A stretch of 64,000 bases of DNA from Bryobacterales bacterium (GCA_020852175.1 JADZBH010000007.1:31737-95736), one strand, 5' to 3'; shown: positions 34,584-44,441, counted from the first letter of the stretch. Translations and numbers: made by a program. The notes: generated from the sequence alone by a model not told the origin.

Positions 34584-36341
34584 ATGAAAAAATTCCTGAT
34601 CGGATTGATCGCCGGATTCCTGCTGGCGGGCCTGGGGCTGGTCATCGTGGGTGTTGCGACGATGCGCCTGAGCGACCGGAAACCGGCGGTCCCCGAAGGC
34701 GCCACGCTCATGCTCCGTTTGCAGGGCCCCGTCGTGGAAGTGGCGCAACCGGAGATACCGATCCCGTTTTTTGAATCCCGATCACCCCTTACCGTGGTGG
34801 ATATTTGGAGCCTGTTGCGCAAAGCGGCGTCGGACAAAAGGATCGCCGCGATTGCCTTTGAGCCTTCCGGGGTCAACGCGGGCTGGGGCAAGCTGGACGA
34901 GATCCGGCAGGGGCTCCTGCGATTCCGAAAATCAGGCAAGCCAGTTTATTGTTATCTGCGGAATCCCGGTTCTCGGGAATATTACCTGGCCACGGCCGCC
35001 GACAAAGTGTTCATGACGAGTGAGGACGTGCTCTATGTGCGCGGCCTGCGAGCTGAACTGACCTACTACAAGCAGGGCCTCGACAAAATTGGCGTGCAAT
35101 TTGAGGTCGAAAATGTCGGTCCGCACAAGGACGCTCTCGATCCCTTTATCAAGTCGTCGCCTTCACCGGAGACGAAGGCCACCACGGAAGCCGTACTCGA
35201 TCAGGTGCATAACAGTTTCCTGGCCGCTGTCGCGGAAGGCCGCAAATTGAAGACGGAAACGGTTCGTCAACTGGTGGATGAAGGTCCGCTGCTCGGCCAG
35301 AAGGCGGTCTCATCGAGGCTGATCGATGGCCTTGTTTACGAAAACGAGTATCTGGACCAGTTGAAGGTAAGACTGAAGCAGGACAAGCTGAAGAAGTTGG
35401 GCTACCGCGAATACCTGAAGGTTCCCGCGGTCAGCGCTGGCATCAACGCCGATAGCCGCATCGCCGTAATCTCGGGCGAAGGAGCCATTTTGCGCGGCAG
35501 TGCTCCCGGCGGATTCGACAGCTCGGACGGGATCTATTCGGCGACCTTCACGAAACTGCTTCGCGATGCCTCCGAGGACGACCGGATTCGCGGCGTGATT
35601 CTCCGCGTCGACTCTCCCGGAGGCGATGCCATCGCGAGCGACGAACTGCTGCACGAGGTGAAACGGCTGAGCGCGAAGAAGCCGCTCGTGATTTCGATGT
35701 CCGACGTGGCGGCGTCTGGTGGCTACTACATTGCCATGAGCGGCGATCCGGTGATCGCCTACCCCAACACGATTACGGGTTCCATTGGCGTCATTTTCGG
35801 CAAGGTGAACCTTCAGAAGCTTTACGAGAAGCTGGGCATCAACGTCGAGATCATTACCAGAGGCAAAAACGCGGCGCTCGACACCACCTCCCGCCCGCTG
35901 GACGCGGCTGGCCGGGCAAAATTGCACGAGGGCGTGCAAGCCGTTTACCGGACCTTCTTGCAGCGTGTCGCCACGGGGCGGAAGAAGAAGGTCGAAGAGG
36001 TGGAACCGAGCGCGGGCGGACGTGTCTGGATGGGTGCGGCGGCAAAGGGACTTGGACTGATTGACGAGATGGGCGGACTGGAACTGGCCATTGCGCTTGT
36101 AAAGAAGAAGGCAAAGATCAGCGAGGGCGAGGCGGTCCAACTGATTCCGTATCCGCCGAAGAAATCCGTGTTTGAGCAGTTGTTCAGTTCGCCGGTGGAA
36201 ACGCTGGGGGACACTCCGGAGGCATGGCTCAACGCGCGGGCGCGCAAGATGCTCCGCGATTTGACGCCCGGCCTGGACTGGCGCGCGATGGAACACGGCG
36301 CCTATCTGCGCATGATGCCTTTCAGCATCTCCGTGCAATAG
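34584..36341 (+). CDS. sppA: Signal peptide peptidase SppA, 67K type
   Basis: A 585-aa membrane-anchored serine protease that degrades cleaved signal peptides. One N-terminal membrane segment (FLIGLIAGFLLAGLGLVIVG, residues 3-22) and two tandem S49 domains. The N-domain Lys of the Ser-Lys dyad is at 182 (NVGPHKDALDPF) and the C-domain Ser at 378 (DVAASGGYYIAM), both conserved. RVDSPGGDA and TGSIGVIFGKVN are further family motifs. The ATG lies 3 nt after the TIM-barrel gene stop. The gene is convergent with the sigma factor gene; CAGCGC-ACTC-GCGCTG at 36351-36366 is a short stem in the gap. Confidence 0.95.
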   Translation: MKKFLIGLIAGFLLAGLGLVIVGVATMRLSDRKPAVPEGATLMLRLQGPVVEVAQPEIPIPFFESRSPLTVVDIWSLLRKAASDKRIAAIAFEPSGVNAGWGKLDEIRQGLLRFRKSGKPVYCYLRNPGSREYYLATAADKVFMTSEDVLYVRGLRAELTYYKQGLDKIGVQFEVENVGPHKDALDPFIKSSPSPETKATTEAVLDQVHNSFLAAVAEGRKLKTETVRQLVDEGPLLGQKAVSSRLIDGLVYENEYLDQLKVRLKQDKLKKLGYREYLKVPAVSAGINADSRIAVISGEGAILRGSAPGGFDSSDGIYSATFTKLLRDASEDDRIRGVILRVDSPGGDAIASDELLHEVKRLSAKKPLVISMSDVAASGGYYIAMSGDPVIAYPNTITGSIGVIFGKVNLQKLYEKLGINVEIITRGKNAALDTTSRPLDAAGRAKLHEGVQAVYRTFLQRVATGRKKKVEEVEPSAGGRVWMGAAAKGLGLIDEMGGLELAIALVKKKAKISEGEAVQLIPYPPKKSVFEQLFSSPVETLGDTPEAWLNARARKMLRDLTPGLDWRAMEHGAYLRMMPFSISVQ

Positions 36342-36370
36342 CAGCGGGAGCAGCGCACTCGCGCTGACGC

Positions 36371-37207
36371 TTATTCGGCGAACGCGGCGCTGGAGCGGAT
36401 GCCGCTTTGTTCCAGTACAACCGCCATCTTTTCGAGGGCTGACTTGTGAATCTGCGAAACCCGGCTTTCGTTGATGCCGAGCACGCCGCCGATCTCCTTC
36501 ATCGTCATCTCGTTGCTGTAGTAGAGCAAAACGACGCGCTGGTAGCGTTCCGGCAGCACTTTCATCGCCTGCAACAGCGCGGAGCGCATCTGTTCGCGCA
36601 CACACATGACGTCGGGTTGAGTTTCCGGACGGCTGGGAAAATCCGGCGGCGGCAGATCGTCACCTTCCTGCACGCGGCTGGAAGCCGAAATCAGGCCGAC
36701 ATTGCGAAGATCCACCATCATGGTCCGCCAGCGTTCTTCCTTGACTCCCATCTTTTCGGCCACCTCGGCCTCGGTGGGATTTCGCTGTAGAGTCGCGGCC
36801 AGGTCGCGCGTGGCGGCTTCCACCTGTTTGTGACGGCGGCGAAGATCGCGTGAAGCCCAATCGAGTTGGCGGAGGCTGTCGAGGATGGCGCCCTTGATGC
36901 GGTGTTTGGCGTAGCTGGAGAAGGCAACCTGCTTTTCGGGATCGAATTTATTCACGGCATCGAAGAGGCCCAGAATCCCCGCGTGCACAAGATCGTCCAG
37001 GTCCACATGCACGGGCAAATTCTCATGCACTCGGACGGCAATGGCCTTCACCAGAGGGAGGTGTTCCAGGATGACGCGGTCGCGATTGGCCGCCGGAAGC
37101 GGTTGCGCCTCAACGGAGGCTGCCACCGTAGCGGCCATGGCCGCCCTGCGTAGAGGCCCTCTTGTGGCAGTGCTGATCTTAACGGCAGTGGCGCGGCTCG
37201 CTGGCAT
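36371..37207 (-). CDS. RNA polymerase sigma factor, FliA/WhiG (sigma-28) type
   Basis: A 278-aa alternative sigma factor. Region 2: VDLDDLVHAGILGLFDAVNKF and FSSYAKHRIKGAILDSLRQLDW, both cut here as LDDLVHAGILGLFDAV and FSSYAKHRIKGAILDS. Region 3 follows (RNPTEAEVAEKMGV), then region 4 with LPERYQRVVLLYYSNEMTMKEI ending GINESRVSQIHKSAL. The layout fits FliA/WhiG/SigB proteins. GGAGGGA precedes the ATG at 37207. No flagellar gene is in the window, so a stress or developmental role is as likely as motility. Its upstream DNA is a 520-nt non-coding stretch with stable hairpins. Confidence 0.9.
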   Translation of the reverse strand: MPASRATAVKISTATRGPLRRAAMAATVAASVEAQPLPAANRDRVILEHLPLVKAIAVRVHENLPVHVDLDDLVHAGILGLFDAVNKFDPEKQVAFSSYAKHRIKGAILDSLRQLDWASRDLRRRHKQVEAATRDLAATLQRNPTEAEVAEKMGVKEERWRTMMVDLRNVGLISASSRVQEGDDLPPPDFPSRPETQPDVMCVREQMRSALLQAMKVLPERYQRVVLLYYSNEMTMKEIGGVLGINESRVSQIHKSALEKMAVVLEQSGIRSSAAFAE

Positions 37208-37728
37208 GATGTTCCCTCCAGAATGACTGAGCCGGGTGGACGTGTTCCGCGAATCCTGGTCAAATTCACGGCCCCGGCTATACTCAGGCTTTCACCTGAT
37301 GGCTCACCTAGTGCAAATGGGCAACCAACTTCGGTGATCGGCCCCTGACCGCATCTGAACCGAGTCACAGGGAAGGCTCCTGGCAGCCTTGGAGTGTCCA
37401 CTTCTTGCCGCAGAATCAAACATTTGACGGTTATCGCTTGTTTGACTTCGCGTAGCCGGCCGCTCTGTTTCGTAGCTGGCTGCCGGCATTGGGAACCGCT
37501 GTTCGCCAGGCATCCGTTCCGAGTTGGTACTCGCCAGCGCCAAACCGGGTCCCAATTCGAAACACACGTTCCAATCTGGGACAATCCCTCAGGGCCTCTT
37601 CCCTGACTCGTTTACTCTCTTCGGTTGATTAGATCAGATCCTTAGGACCAAGTAAGTCGGGGGGATACCTTAAGACCCAAGGTACTGATTACCTGAATTC
37701 CCTACCCTGTACTGGGGGGAACGAGCCC
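37208..37728 (-). other. Non-coding interval upstream of the sigma factor gene, candidate structured RNA or long leader
   Basis: No convincing ORF, and base composition is visibly less GC-rich than the genes around it. Hairpins at 37589-37606 (TCAGGG/CCCTGA, 6-nt loop) and 37550-37581 (13-position arms, 6-nt loop) stand in tandem. The second has 12 of 13 pairs as minus-strand RNA, three of them G-U, but only 9 of 13 as plus-strand RNA. A GG-N10-GC pair with TTGG and TTGCA lies at 37312-37328 (weak sigma-54-like). I found no match to a riboswitch class that I know. Confidence 0.4.
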
Positions 37729-37890
37729 TCAGTCCAGCGTCTCTTTCTTGTAGGCTACCCAGGATTTCACCGCTAAACCCGCAAGGAAGACCCAGATCAC
37801 CAGTCGGGCTTCGTTGCGGAGGAGACAAGCCGCGCCTATAGCAAGAGCGGCATAGCAGGCCAGGGCGGCGGTCAGGCGGAAGCGGGTCAT
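37729..37890 (-). CDS. 53-aa small membrane protein coupled to the TonB-like gene
   Basis: The ATG at 37890 overlaps the TGA stop of the TonB-like gene (ATGA). Translation gives a short protein with two hydrophobic stretches, LTAALACYAALAIGAACL and LVIWVFLAGLAVKSWVA, and a charged end (YKKETLD). It looks like a hairpin of two membrane helices. The stop/start overlap and the good codon use support a real gene. No family recognised; role unknown. Confidence 0.6.
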   Translation of the reverse strand: MTRFRLTAALACYAALAIGAACLLRNEARLVIWVFLAGLAVKSWVAYKKETLD

Positions 37891-38969
37891 CGGGTGGGCA
37901 TGTTGTAGCTGAAGGTGAACTGCAACCGCACCTGCTGGCCTTGAAATTCATTGGGCAGAGGCGGAAATGGATTGGAGGCGCTGATGCCGGCCACGGCGGC
38001 GCGGTCCAGCGCATCTGCCCCGGAGGAGGAAGCGATGACGAGCTTTGGCACGCTGCCGTCGCGAGAGATGGCGAACTGGATCTGTACACGGCCGCGGCGT
38101 CCGAGACGGACGCTCTCGGGCATCACCGCCTGCCAGTTCCGCTTCACCGTGGCGAGGATACGGATGAGGTAGGGCTTGAAATCGACGCCCATGGGATCGC
38201 TCATCAATTCCAGCGAACTGAGGTTCTTGACGGGACCGGTTGGTTGGCCCAGCGAGGGGGCCACGCCGCCCAAACCTTCGCCTAGATCGCCGACCGTGAT
38301 TCCGCCTCCCGCGCGTCCCCGCGCCAACGTGCGGGCGGCATCGTCAATGGTGTCCTTCGGCGGAGCCGGGATGCGGGACGCGGTGGCGCTGCCGCCCGGC
38401 TTAATCCCGGAAGCTCCTCCCACACTCTCAAAGGCCAGCTTGGGAGGACTGGACGGAGCGGGCCGTTCGGCGGGTTGAATCTGTGGCGGCGCGGTGGGCA
38501 CGCCCACTCCGGGCGGTAGTTTGGAGGCAGCGTCGAACGGCTCGGGAGCGTGGACATCAATTTTGGGCGCTTCGATGGGCTTGGGCTGGGCGGCAGGCGC
38601 GGGACCGGGGGTCGGGATGCGGATGGTGGGCCGGACGGCGGCCACGGGAGGAGCGGGTTGCGGCCTAGGCACCGGTGGTGCGAGGAGTTTGTCCAATGTC
38701 AGGTCAGAGGGCGAGGGGTGGGGGGCGGCGGCATGGGGATTCACCAGGTCGGGCGGCACAACAAGTGGAGTCAGGCGAAGCACCGATTCCCCGCCCGGTT
38801 GGCCGGGCTGCAGGGGATCGACAGCGGGCACAATCACCCACAGAAGCACCAGGGCAAGGTGCACCGCAATGGATCCCAGGGCGGCGCGACCGCGTCCGGG
38901 GCGCTCCAGTTGAGGGGTTTCGAGCAGGATGACGGGCTCAGCGCTGCTCGCTGGCGTGGAGTCGAGCAT
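37887..38969 (-). CDS. TonB family protein (energy transducer or TolA-like)
   Basis: A 360-aa protein with one N-terminal membrane segment (ALGSIAVHLALVLLWVIVP, about 31-50), a long Pro/Ala-rich periplasmic linker (to about 240) and a C-terminal TonB/TolA-type domain. The last contains YLIRILATVKRNWQAVMPES, then GRRGRVQIQFAISRDGSV and LPNEFQGQQVRLQFTFSY. TonB proteins pass proton-motive force to outer-membrane receptors. ExbB/ExbD genes are not in the window. The ATG at 38969 overlaps the end of the Gfo/Idh gene by 32 nt, so the gene is part of the lpx-type operon. A longer frame (from 39002) is less likely. Confidence 0.85.
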   Translation of the reverse strand: MLDSTPASSAEPVILLETPQLERPGRGRAALGSIAVHLALVLLWVIVPAVDPLQPGQPGGESVLRLTPLVVPPDLVNPHAAAPHPSPSDLTLDKLLAPPVPRPQPAPPVAAVRPTIRIPTPGPAPAAQPKPIEAPKIDVHAPEPFDAASKLPPGVGVPTAPPQIQPAERPAPSSPPKLAFESVGGASGIKPGGSATASRIPAPPKDTIDDAARTLARGRAGGGITVGDLGEGLGGVAPSLGQPTGPVKNLSSLELMSDPMGVDFKPYLIRILATVKRNWQAVMPESVRLGRRGRVQIQFAISRDGSVPKLVIASSSGADALDRAAVAGISASNPFPPLPNEFQGQQVRLQFTFSYNMPTR

Positions 38970-39939
38970 TGACGATACGCGCGTGCTCCTCGATCTTAAC
39001 AAGAATGTCGGACGCTACCGACAGGGCGCGCGTTGCGGCGGCGCCATCGACGGTGGGTGTGGCGCGGGAGGCGATGGAGTCGAGGAAGTCATCGAACTGA
39101 GCGGCGAGGGGTTCGCGTTTCACGACGCCCAGGGGGCGGAAGCCGACCTGGCGCTTGGCGTCCACGGCGATAACCATCCCATCCTGGCGGGCGTAGTCGA
39201 TGGAGATGTACTCGTGCGGCTGGAAGAGCCGAAGCTTGCGCACCTTCTCGGTGGAGACGCGGGAGGCGGTCAGATTGGCGACGCACCCGCCCGGGAAGGC
39301 GAGGCGAACATTGGCGATATCCACCTTTTCGGACAGAATGCGGATTCCGGCGGCGCGCACTTCGGAGGGCATCTCACCGGTGAGGGCGAGAACAATGTCG
39401 AGGTCGTGGATCATGAGATCCAACACGACATCCACGTCGAGGCTGCGCGGGGCGAAGATGCTCAGGCGGTGGACCTCGAAAAAAAGCGGCAGGCGGACGG
39501 CCTTGGCCAGCGCCGTGACGGCGGGGTTGAAGCGTTCCAGGTGGCCCACCTGCAAAATTCTTCCGAACCGCACCGAAGCAGCGATCAGGCGTTGGGCCTC
39601 CTCGACCGTGGCGGCGATGGGCTTTTCCACGAGCACGTCGAGTCCGGCGGCCATGAGAGCGCATCCGGCGCTGGCGTGATGCGTGGTGGGGACGGCGAGA
39701 ATGGCCGCGTCGGCGAACGAGGAAAGCTGGCCGAGACTGGTGACGGCGGAGCAGCCGAACTCCTGGGCGGCGGCCTGTGCCTTCGCGGGATCGGTGTCCA
39801 CGGCGGCGGCCAGCATGGCGCGTCCGGAATCGCGAACGATGCGCAGGTGGTTGCGGCCAAAGGCGCCACAGCCGACGACGGCGACGCGGGGAAGCGGAGC
39901 AACGGGAGGCGGGCTGGCGGAGGGCGTCATGTCACTCAT
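38938..39939 (-). CDS. Gfo/Idh/MocA family oxidoreductase in the lpx operon
   Basis: A 333-aa NAD(P)-dependent oxidoreductase. Rossmann motif RVAVVGCGAFGRNHLRIV; EKPIAATVEEAQRL with the EKP signature; and VVLDLMIHDLDIVLAL with the catalytic-type His. The start at 39939 overlaps the lpxI stop (ATGAGTGA); a second ATG at 39930 is possible. Its place directly after lpxA and lpxI recalls GnnA, which oxidises UDP-GlcNAc at C3 for diamino lipid A, but no GnnB aminotransferase is adjacent. The exact reaction is not established; family assignment is firm. Confidence 0.87.
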   Translation of the reverse strand: MSDMTPSASPPPVAPLPRVAVVGCGAFGRNHLRIVRDSGRAMLAAAVDTDPAKAQAAAQEFGCSAVTSLGQLSSFADAAILAVPTTHHASAGCALMAAGLDVLVEKPIAATVEEAQRLIAASVRFGRILQVGHLERFNPAVTALAKAVRLPLFFEVHRLSIFAPRSLDVDVVLDLMIHDLDIVLALTGEMPSEVRAAGIRILSEKVDIANVRLAFPGGCVANLTASRVSTEKVRKLRLFQPHEYISIDYARQDGMVIAVDAKRQVGFRPLGVVKREPLAAQFDDFLDSIASRATPTVDGAAATRALSVASDILVKIEEHARIVNARLHASEQR

Positions 39940-40765
39940 CCGGAGGATACCCGACAATGGCGATGCAGGCTTCGCGGGCGCTGGCCAGCATCTCTTCTTT
40001 ATCGAGCAGGAGGGTGCGTCCGGCATCGACGGCAACGGCCGTGGTGTTGGTCTCCCGCAGCGCGGGAATGCTGTCGAGGCCGAGCACGGGCACGTCGAAA
40101 AGGAGGTGTTCGCGACGGCGGGAAGCTTTCACAAGCGTCAGCCGGCGGCCTGCGGCGAGCGCGGCGGCGCGGCGGAGCATTTCGTCGGTGCCTTCCATGG
40201 CTTCCAGCGCCACGCAGGCTTTGTCACAGATCGCGGCGCTCTGTCCGACGTCGAAACCGCTGAGGGCCGAGGCGATACGGCGGCCATAACGAACATCGGC
40301 TTCCTCCTCGGAAGTGAGCTTGCGGCCCGTCAGCGGACCTTCGCCGGCCAGGAGCGGCTTCAGCAGGTACGTGGAGTCGGTGACGCGGATGTTCTCGCGG
40401 GCCAGTTCGTCGATGACTCCGCCAATGAGGGAGTCCGTATTCTTCGTGGCGGTCTTGAAGAGCACGCGGGCAAGGCGCCAATCGGGCGTCAGGCTGGAAA
40501 AGATGGAAACGTGTTTCACCTGTCCGGCCATCATCAACTCGGCACAGCCTTCCTTGTGGCAGATGTCGATCAGTTTGCCCAGTTCGGCTACGGTCACCCA
40601 GTGGCAGTGGGGGGCGAGCCGTTCGATTTCGGCCGGGGCCTCGCCGCGAATGCCGATGGCCACGGGATCGTCGCCCAGCTTGCGCGCCTGCTCGAGGGCG
40701 AGGATGGGGAAGCGTCCGTTGCCGCACAGGATGGCGTAGCGCCGGGCCGCGGGCGCGGACTTCAC
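39932..40765 (-). CDS. lpxI: UDP-2,3-diacylglucosamine pyrophosphatase LpxI
   Basis: A 277-aa LpxI (DUF1009) protein that cleaves UDP-2,3-diacylglucosamine to lipid X and UMP in lipid A synthesis, replacing LpxH. Motifs: YAILCGNGRFPILAL at the start, AELMMAGQVKH, DSLIGGVIDELARENI, YLLKPLLAGEG, GRRIASALSGFDVGQS, and TNTTAVAVDAGRTLLLD at the end. The GTG start overlaps the lpxA stop (GTGA), indicating coupling. It lies inside the fabZ-lpxA-lpxI order found in many diderm bacteria. Confidence 0.95.
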   Translation of the reverse strand: MKSAPAARRYAILCGNGRFPILALEQARKLGDDPVAIGIRGEAPAEIERLAPHCHWVTVAELGKLIDICHKEGCAELMMAGQVKHVSIFSSLTPDWRLARVLFKTATKNTDSLIGGVIDELARENIRVTDSTYLLKPLLAGEGPLTGRKLTSEEEADVRYGRRIASALSGFDVGQSAAICDKACVALEAMEGTDEMLRRAAALAAGRRLTLVKASRRREHLLFDVPVLGLDSIPALRETNTTAVAVDAGRTLLLDKEEMLASAREACIAIVGYPPDE

Positions 40766-41538
40766 TTGATGACCCCGCGCGTGGAGCGCTCGATGAAGGC
40801 GATCACTTCGGCCACTTCGGCGGTTTGCGGCACCTCGGCACGGATTTTTTCAAGAGCCTGTGAGGTGTTTAGCGACTTGGAGCCGAGCAGCCGGAAGGCC
40901 CGGTGCAGCGCGTTGATCGCGTCGTCGGAAAAGCCGCGGCGTTGCAGGCCCACCTTATTGGCGCCGAACAGCTTTGCCTCCCTCGGGGCGACGGTCATTG
41001 AATAGGGAGCAACGTCCTGCGTGACAATACTGCCGCCGCCGACAATGGCGTGGCTGCCCACGCGGCAGAACTGATGCACCGCGCTGAGGCCGCCCAACAC
41101 CACCCAATCGCCGACCGAGACATGGCCGGCCAGCGTGACGCCATTCGAAAGAATGTTGTGGCTGCCCAGCGTGCAGTCGTGGGCGACGTGCGCATAGGCG
41201 AGCAGCAGATTGCCGTCGCCCAGCGTGGTGACCAGCCCGCCGCCCTCGGTGCCGCGATGGATGGTGACGAACTCGCGGATGCGGTTGCCGCTACCGATGC
41301 GGGTTTCGCTGCGCTCGCCCTGGTACTTCATGTCCTGTGGCGCGGCGCCGATGGAGCAATACGGAAAGAAGGTGTTGTCTTCGCCCACGGTGAGCGGGCC
41401 TTCCAGGAAAGCATGGGCCATCAGCCGCGTGCGCGCGCCAATGACCACCTCACCCTGCAGGATGCAATAGGGCCCGATGCCGGCATCGGGGTGAATGCTC
41501 GCCCGCGGATCGACGATGGCGGTGGGGTGAATGGGCAT
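40762..41538 (-). CDS. lpxA: UDP-N-acetylglucosamine acyltransferase LpxA
   Basis: A 258-aa left-handed beta-helix acyltransferase catalysing the first step of lipid A synthesis. Hexapeptide repeats run through residues 1-190. Catalytic His is in YAHVAHDCTLGSHNI; IREFVTIHRGTEGGG and IGAAPQDMKYQGE are family marks. The C-terminal helical part has LFGANKVGLQRRGFSDD. The ATG at 41538 is 18 nt after the fabZ stop. Substrate preference (GlcNAc or the 3-amino form) cannot be read from the sequence alone. Confidence 0.96.
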   Translation of the reverse strand: MPIHPTAIVDPRASIHPDAGIGPYCILQGEVVIGARTRLMAHAFLEGPLTVGEDNTFFPYCSIGAAPQDMKYQGERSETRIGSGNRIREFVTIHRGTEGGGLVTTLGDGNLLLAYAHVAHDCTLGSHNILSNGVTLAGHVSVGDWVVLGGLSAVHQFCRVGSHAIVGGGSIVTQDVAPYSMTVAPREAKLFGANKVGLQRRGFSDDAINALHRAFRLLGSKSLNTSQALEKIRAEVPQTAEVAEVIAFIERSTRGVIK

Positions 41539-41556
41539 GAGGGCCCCGGCGAACGG

Positions 41557-42009
41557 TCAGGACTGCGAAGCCCCGCCCTTGTCCTGTAATACGCACACCA
41601 GCATGGCCTCGGCCACGCACTGGTCGCCGACAAAGGCCCGGCCCTGTGCCTTGATGCGCGTGGGGCGGCCGTGCACAACCTTGATTTCCAGGCGAAGCTG
41701 GTCGCCTGGCACGACGGGACGGCGGAAGCGGGCCTCGTCGACACCGGCGAGAAAGACGTGTTTGTTTTCACGATTCTCTATCTTGCCGAGCACCAGCACG
41801 CCGGCTGTCTGCGCCAGGGCTTCAATGATGAGCACGCCAGGCATGATGGGAAAGTCGGGGAAGTGGCCGGTGAAGTGCGGTTCGTTGGCGGTGACATTCT
41901 TGATGGCCGTGATGTAGTCGTCGCCAATATCGAGAATGCGGTCAACCAGCAGGAACGGGTACCGATGAGGAAGCAAGCCGCGGATCGCGAGGATATCGAG
42001 TTCTGCCAT
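41557..42009 (-). CDS. fabZ: 3-hydroxyacyl-ACP dehydratase FabZ
   Basis: A 150-aa hotdog-fold dehydratase of fatty acid elongation. The catalytic stretch is HFTGHFPDFPIMPGVLIIEA (His and Glu), preceded by LPHRYPFLLVDRIL. A VVPGDQLRLEIKV strand and GRAFVGDQCVAEA follow. The frame remains open far upstream, but the ATG at 42009 matches the family start (MAELDILAIRGLLPHR). A TATAAT box ends 16 nt before it. It is the first gene of the lpx-type operon and shares its promoter region with the M20 gene. Confidence 0.95.
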   Translation of the reverse strand: MAELDILAIRGLLPHRYPFLLVDRILDIGDDYITAIKNVTANEPHFTGHFPDFPIMPGVLIIEALAQTAGVLVLGKIENRENKHVFLAGVDEARFRRPVVPGDQLRLEIKVVHGRPTRIKAQGRAFVGDQCVAEAMLVCVLQDKGGASQS

Positions 42010-42024
42010 GTGAGGTGAAGCCGT

Positions 42025-42031
42025 TATTATA
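42025..42031. promoter_or_regulatory. Overlapping divergent -10 boxes (fabZ and M20 peptidase)
   Basis: Plus strand TATTAT at 42025-42030 and minus strand TATAAT at 42031-42026 share five base pairs. Expected starts are about 42037 for the M20 gene (ATG 42040, leaderless) and about 42019 for fabZ (ATG 42009, about 10-nt leader). There is no room for separate promoters in the 30-bp gap. Confidence 0.65.
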
Positions 42032-42039
42032 GCGTCTGA

Positions 42040-43193
<1,154 letters not shown>

Positions 43194-43197
<4 letters not shown>

Positions 43198-44441
43198 GCG
43201 CGGCCGAGCACCAGCGCGGAGTTCTTGCTGCCAAAAGCGATGCAGTTGGACACGGCGTGCTCGACTTTCAACTCGCGCGCCTGGTTCGGCACATAGTCGA
43301 GCGGGCACTCCGGGGCGGCTTCCTCGAGATTGATCGTGGGATGCACCTTGCCGTCGCGCATGGACAGCAGAACCGCGGCCATGCCGGCGGCGCCACAGGC
43401 GCCCTGCGGGTGGCCGATGATGCTCTTCACGCTGGAGCCGGGCAGTTTTTCCGCGTGCTCGCCAAAAGCAATCTGCACGGCCTTGGACTCGATCCGGTCG
43501 TTCAATTCGGTGGAGGTGCCGTGGTATTGGAGATAGTCGATCTGTTTGGTCTCCAGGCCCGCCTCTTCCAGCGCGAGTTGCATGGCGCGGGCCGGTTCTT
43601 CGCCCGATTCTTCCAGGCGCACGCGGTGAAAGGCTTCGCAGGTGGCGCCGTAACCTTCGATATAGCCGTAGATCTTCGCGCCCCGGGCACGGGCCTTCTC
43701 GGCGTTCTCGAGCACGAAGAACCACGCGCCCTCGCTCAGCACGAAGCCGTCGCGATTACTGGAAAATGGCCGGGAACCGCGGTGCGGCTCCTCGTTCCAG
43801 CGCTGCGTCATGATGCGCATGAGCTGGAAGCCGCGCACGATCAGCGGCGCGATGGGCGCATCGGTGCCGCCGGCGATCATGGTGTCCATCACGCCGTGCT
43901 TGATGTTGCGATAGGCATAACCGATGGCGTCCGTGGAGGAGGTGCAGCCGTTCGAGATCAGGTGGCTGTAGCCGCGAAAGCCAAAGTGCATGGAGATTTC
44001 GCTGGCCATGGTGCCGGGCGTGGAGCTGGGAATCACATACACGCTGCACTGCTTGATCAACCCCTGGTAAAACAGCCGGTACTGTTCTTCGCTGAACTCC
44101 TGGGCGGCGCCTCCGGAACCGCACGAGACGCCAATGCCGCGCAATTCATCGCGAGTCATCTTGTCCGGCTCCAGGCCGGCGTCGGCCAGCGCCTCCGAAA
44201 CGGCAGCGCGAGCCAAAGGCACGGCGCGGGGAACGTGGGGCCGGTCCTTGGGCTCCACCCAGGCGTTGATGTCGAGATCGTTCACTTCGCCGGCGATGCG
44301 GACGAGGAAGCCATTGGTATCGAACCGCGTGATCTTGCGCACTCCCGAAACGCCATCCAGGCAGTTGCGCCAGAACAATTCGCGGCCGACGCCGTTAGGC
44401 GAGACCGCGCCGATTCCCGTGATTGCCACTTGGGCCGTCAT
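43194..44441 (-). CDS. Beta-ketoacyl-ACP synthase, FabF/KS-alpha-like
   Basis: A 415-aa ketosynthase. The nucleophile region is SNGCTSSTDAIGYAY. The two His sites are YHGTSTELND and KSIIGHPQGACGAAG. FabF enzymes usually read TACATGxHxIG at the Cys; GCTSxxDA is the form seen in type II polyketide KS-alpha chains and related synthases. So elongation for a special product is possible, although housekeeping FabF function is not excluded. CAAGGAG precedes the ATG at 44441. A TAAACT -10-like box lies at 44511-44516 on the minus strand. No ACP, KR or chain-length factor gene is adjacent. Confidence 0.88.

Noticed and set aside
37304..37584. Short minus-strand open frames (up to about 90 codons) in the sigma factor upstream region
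   Set aside because: No Shine-Dalgarno sequence, no recognisable motif, amino acid composition not protein-like; RNA structure explains the region better.
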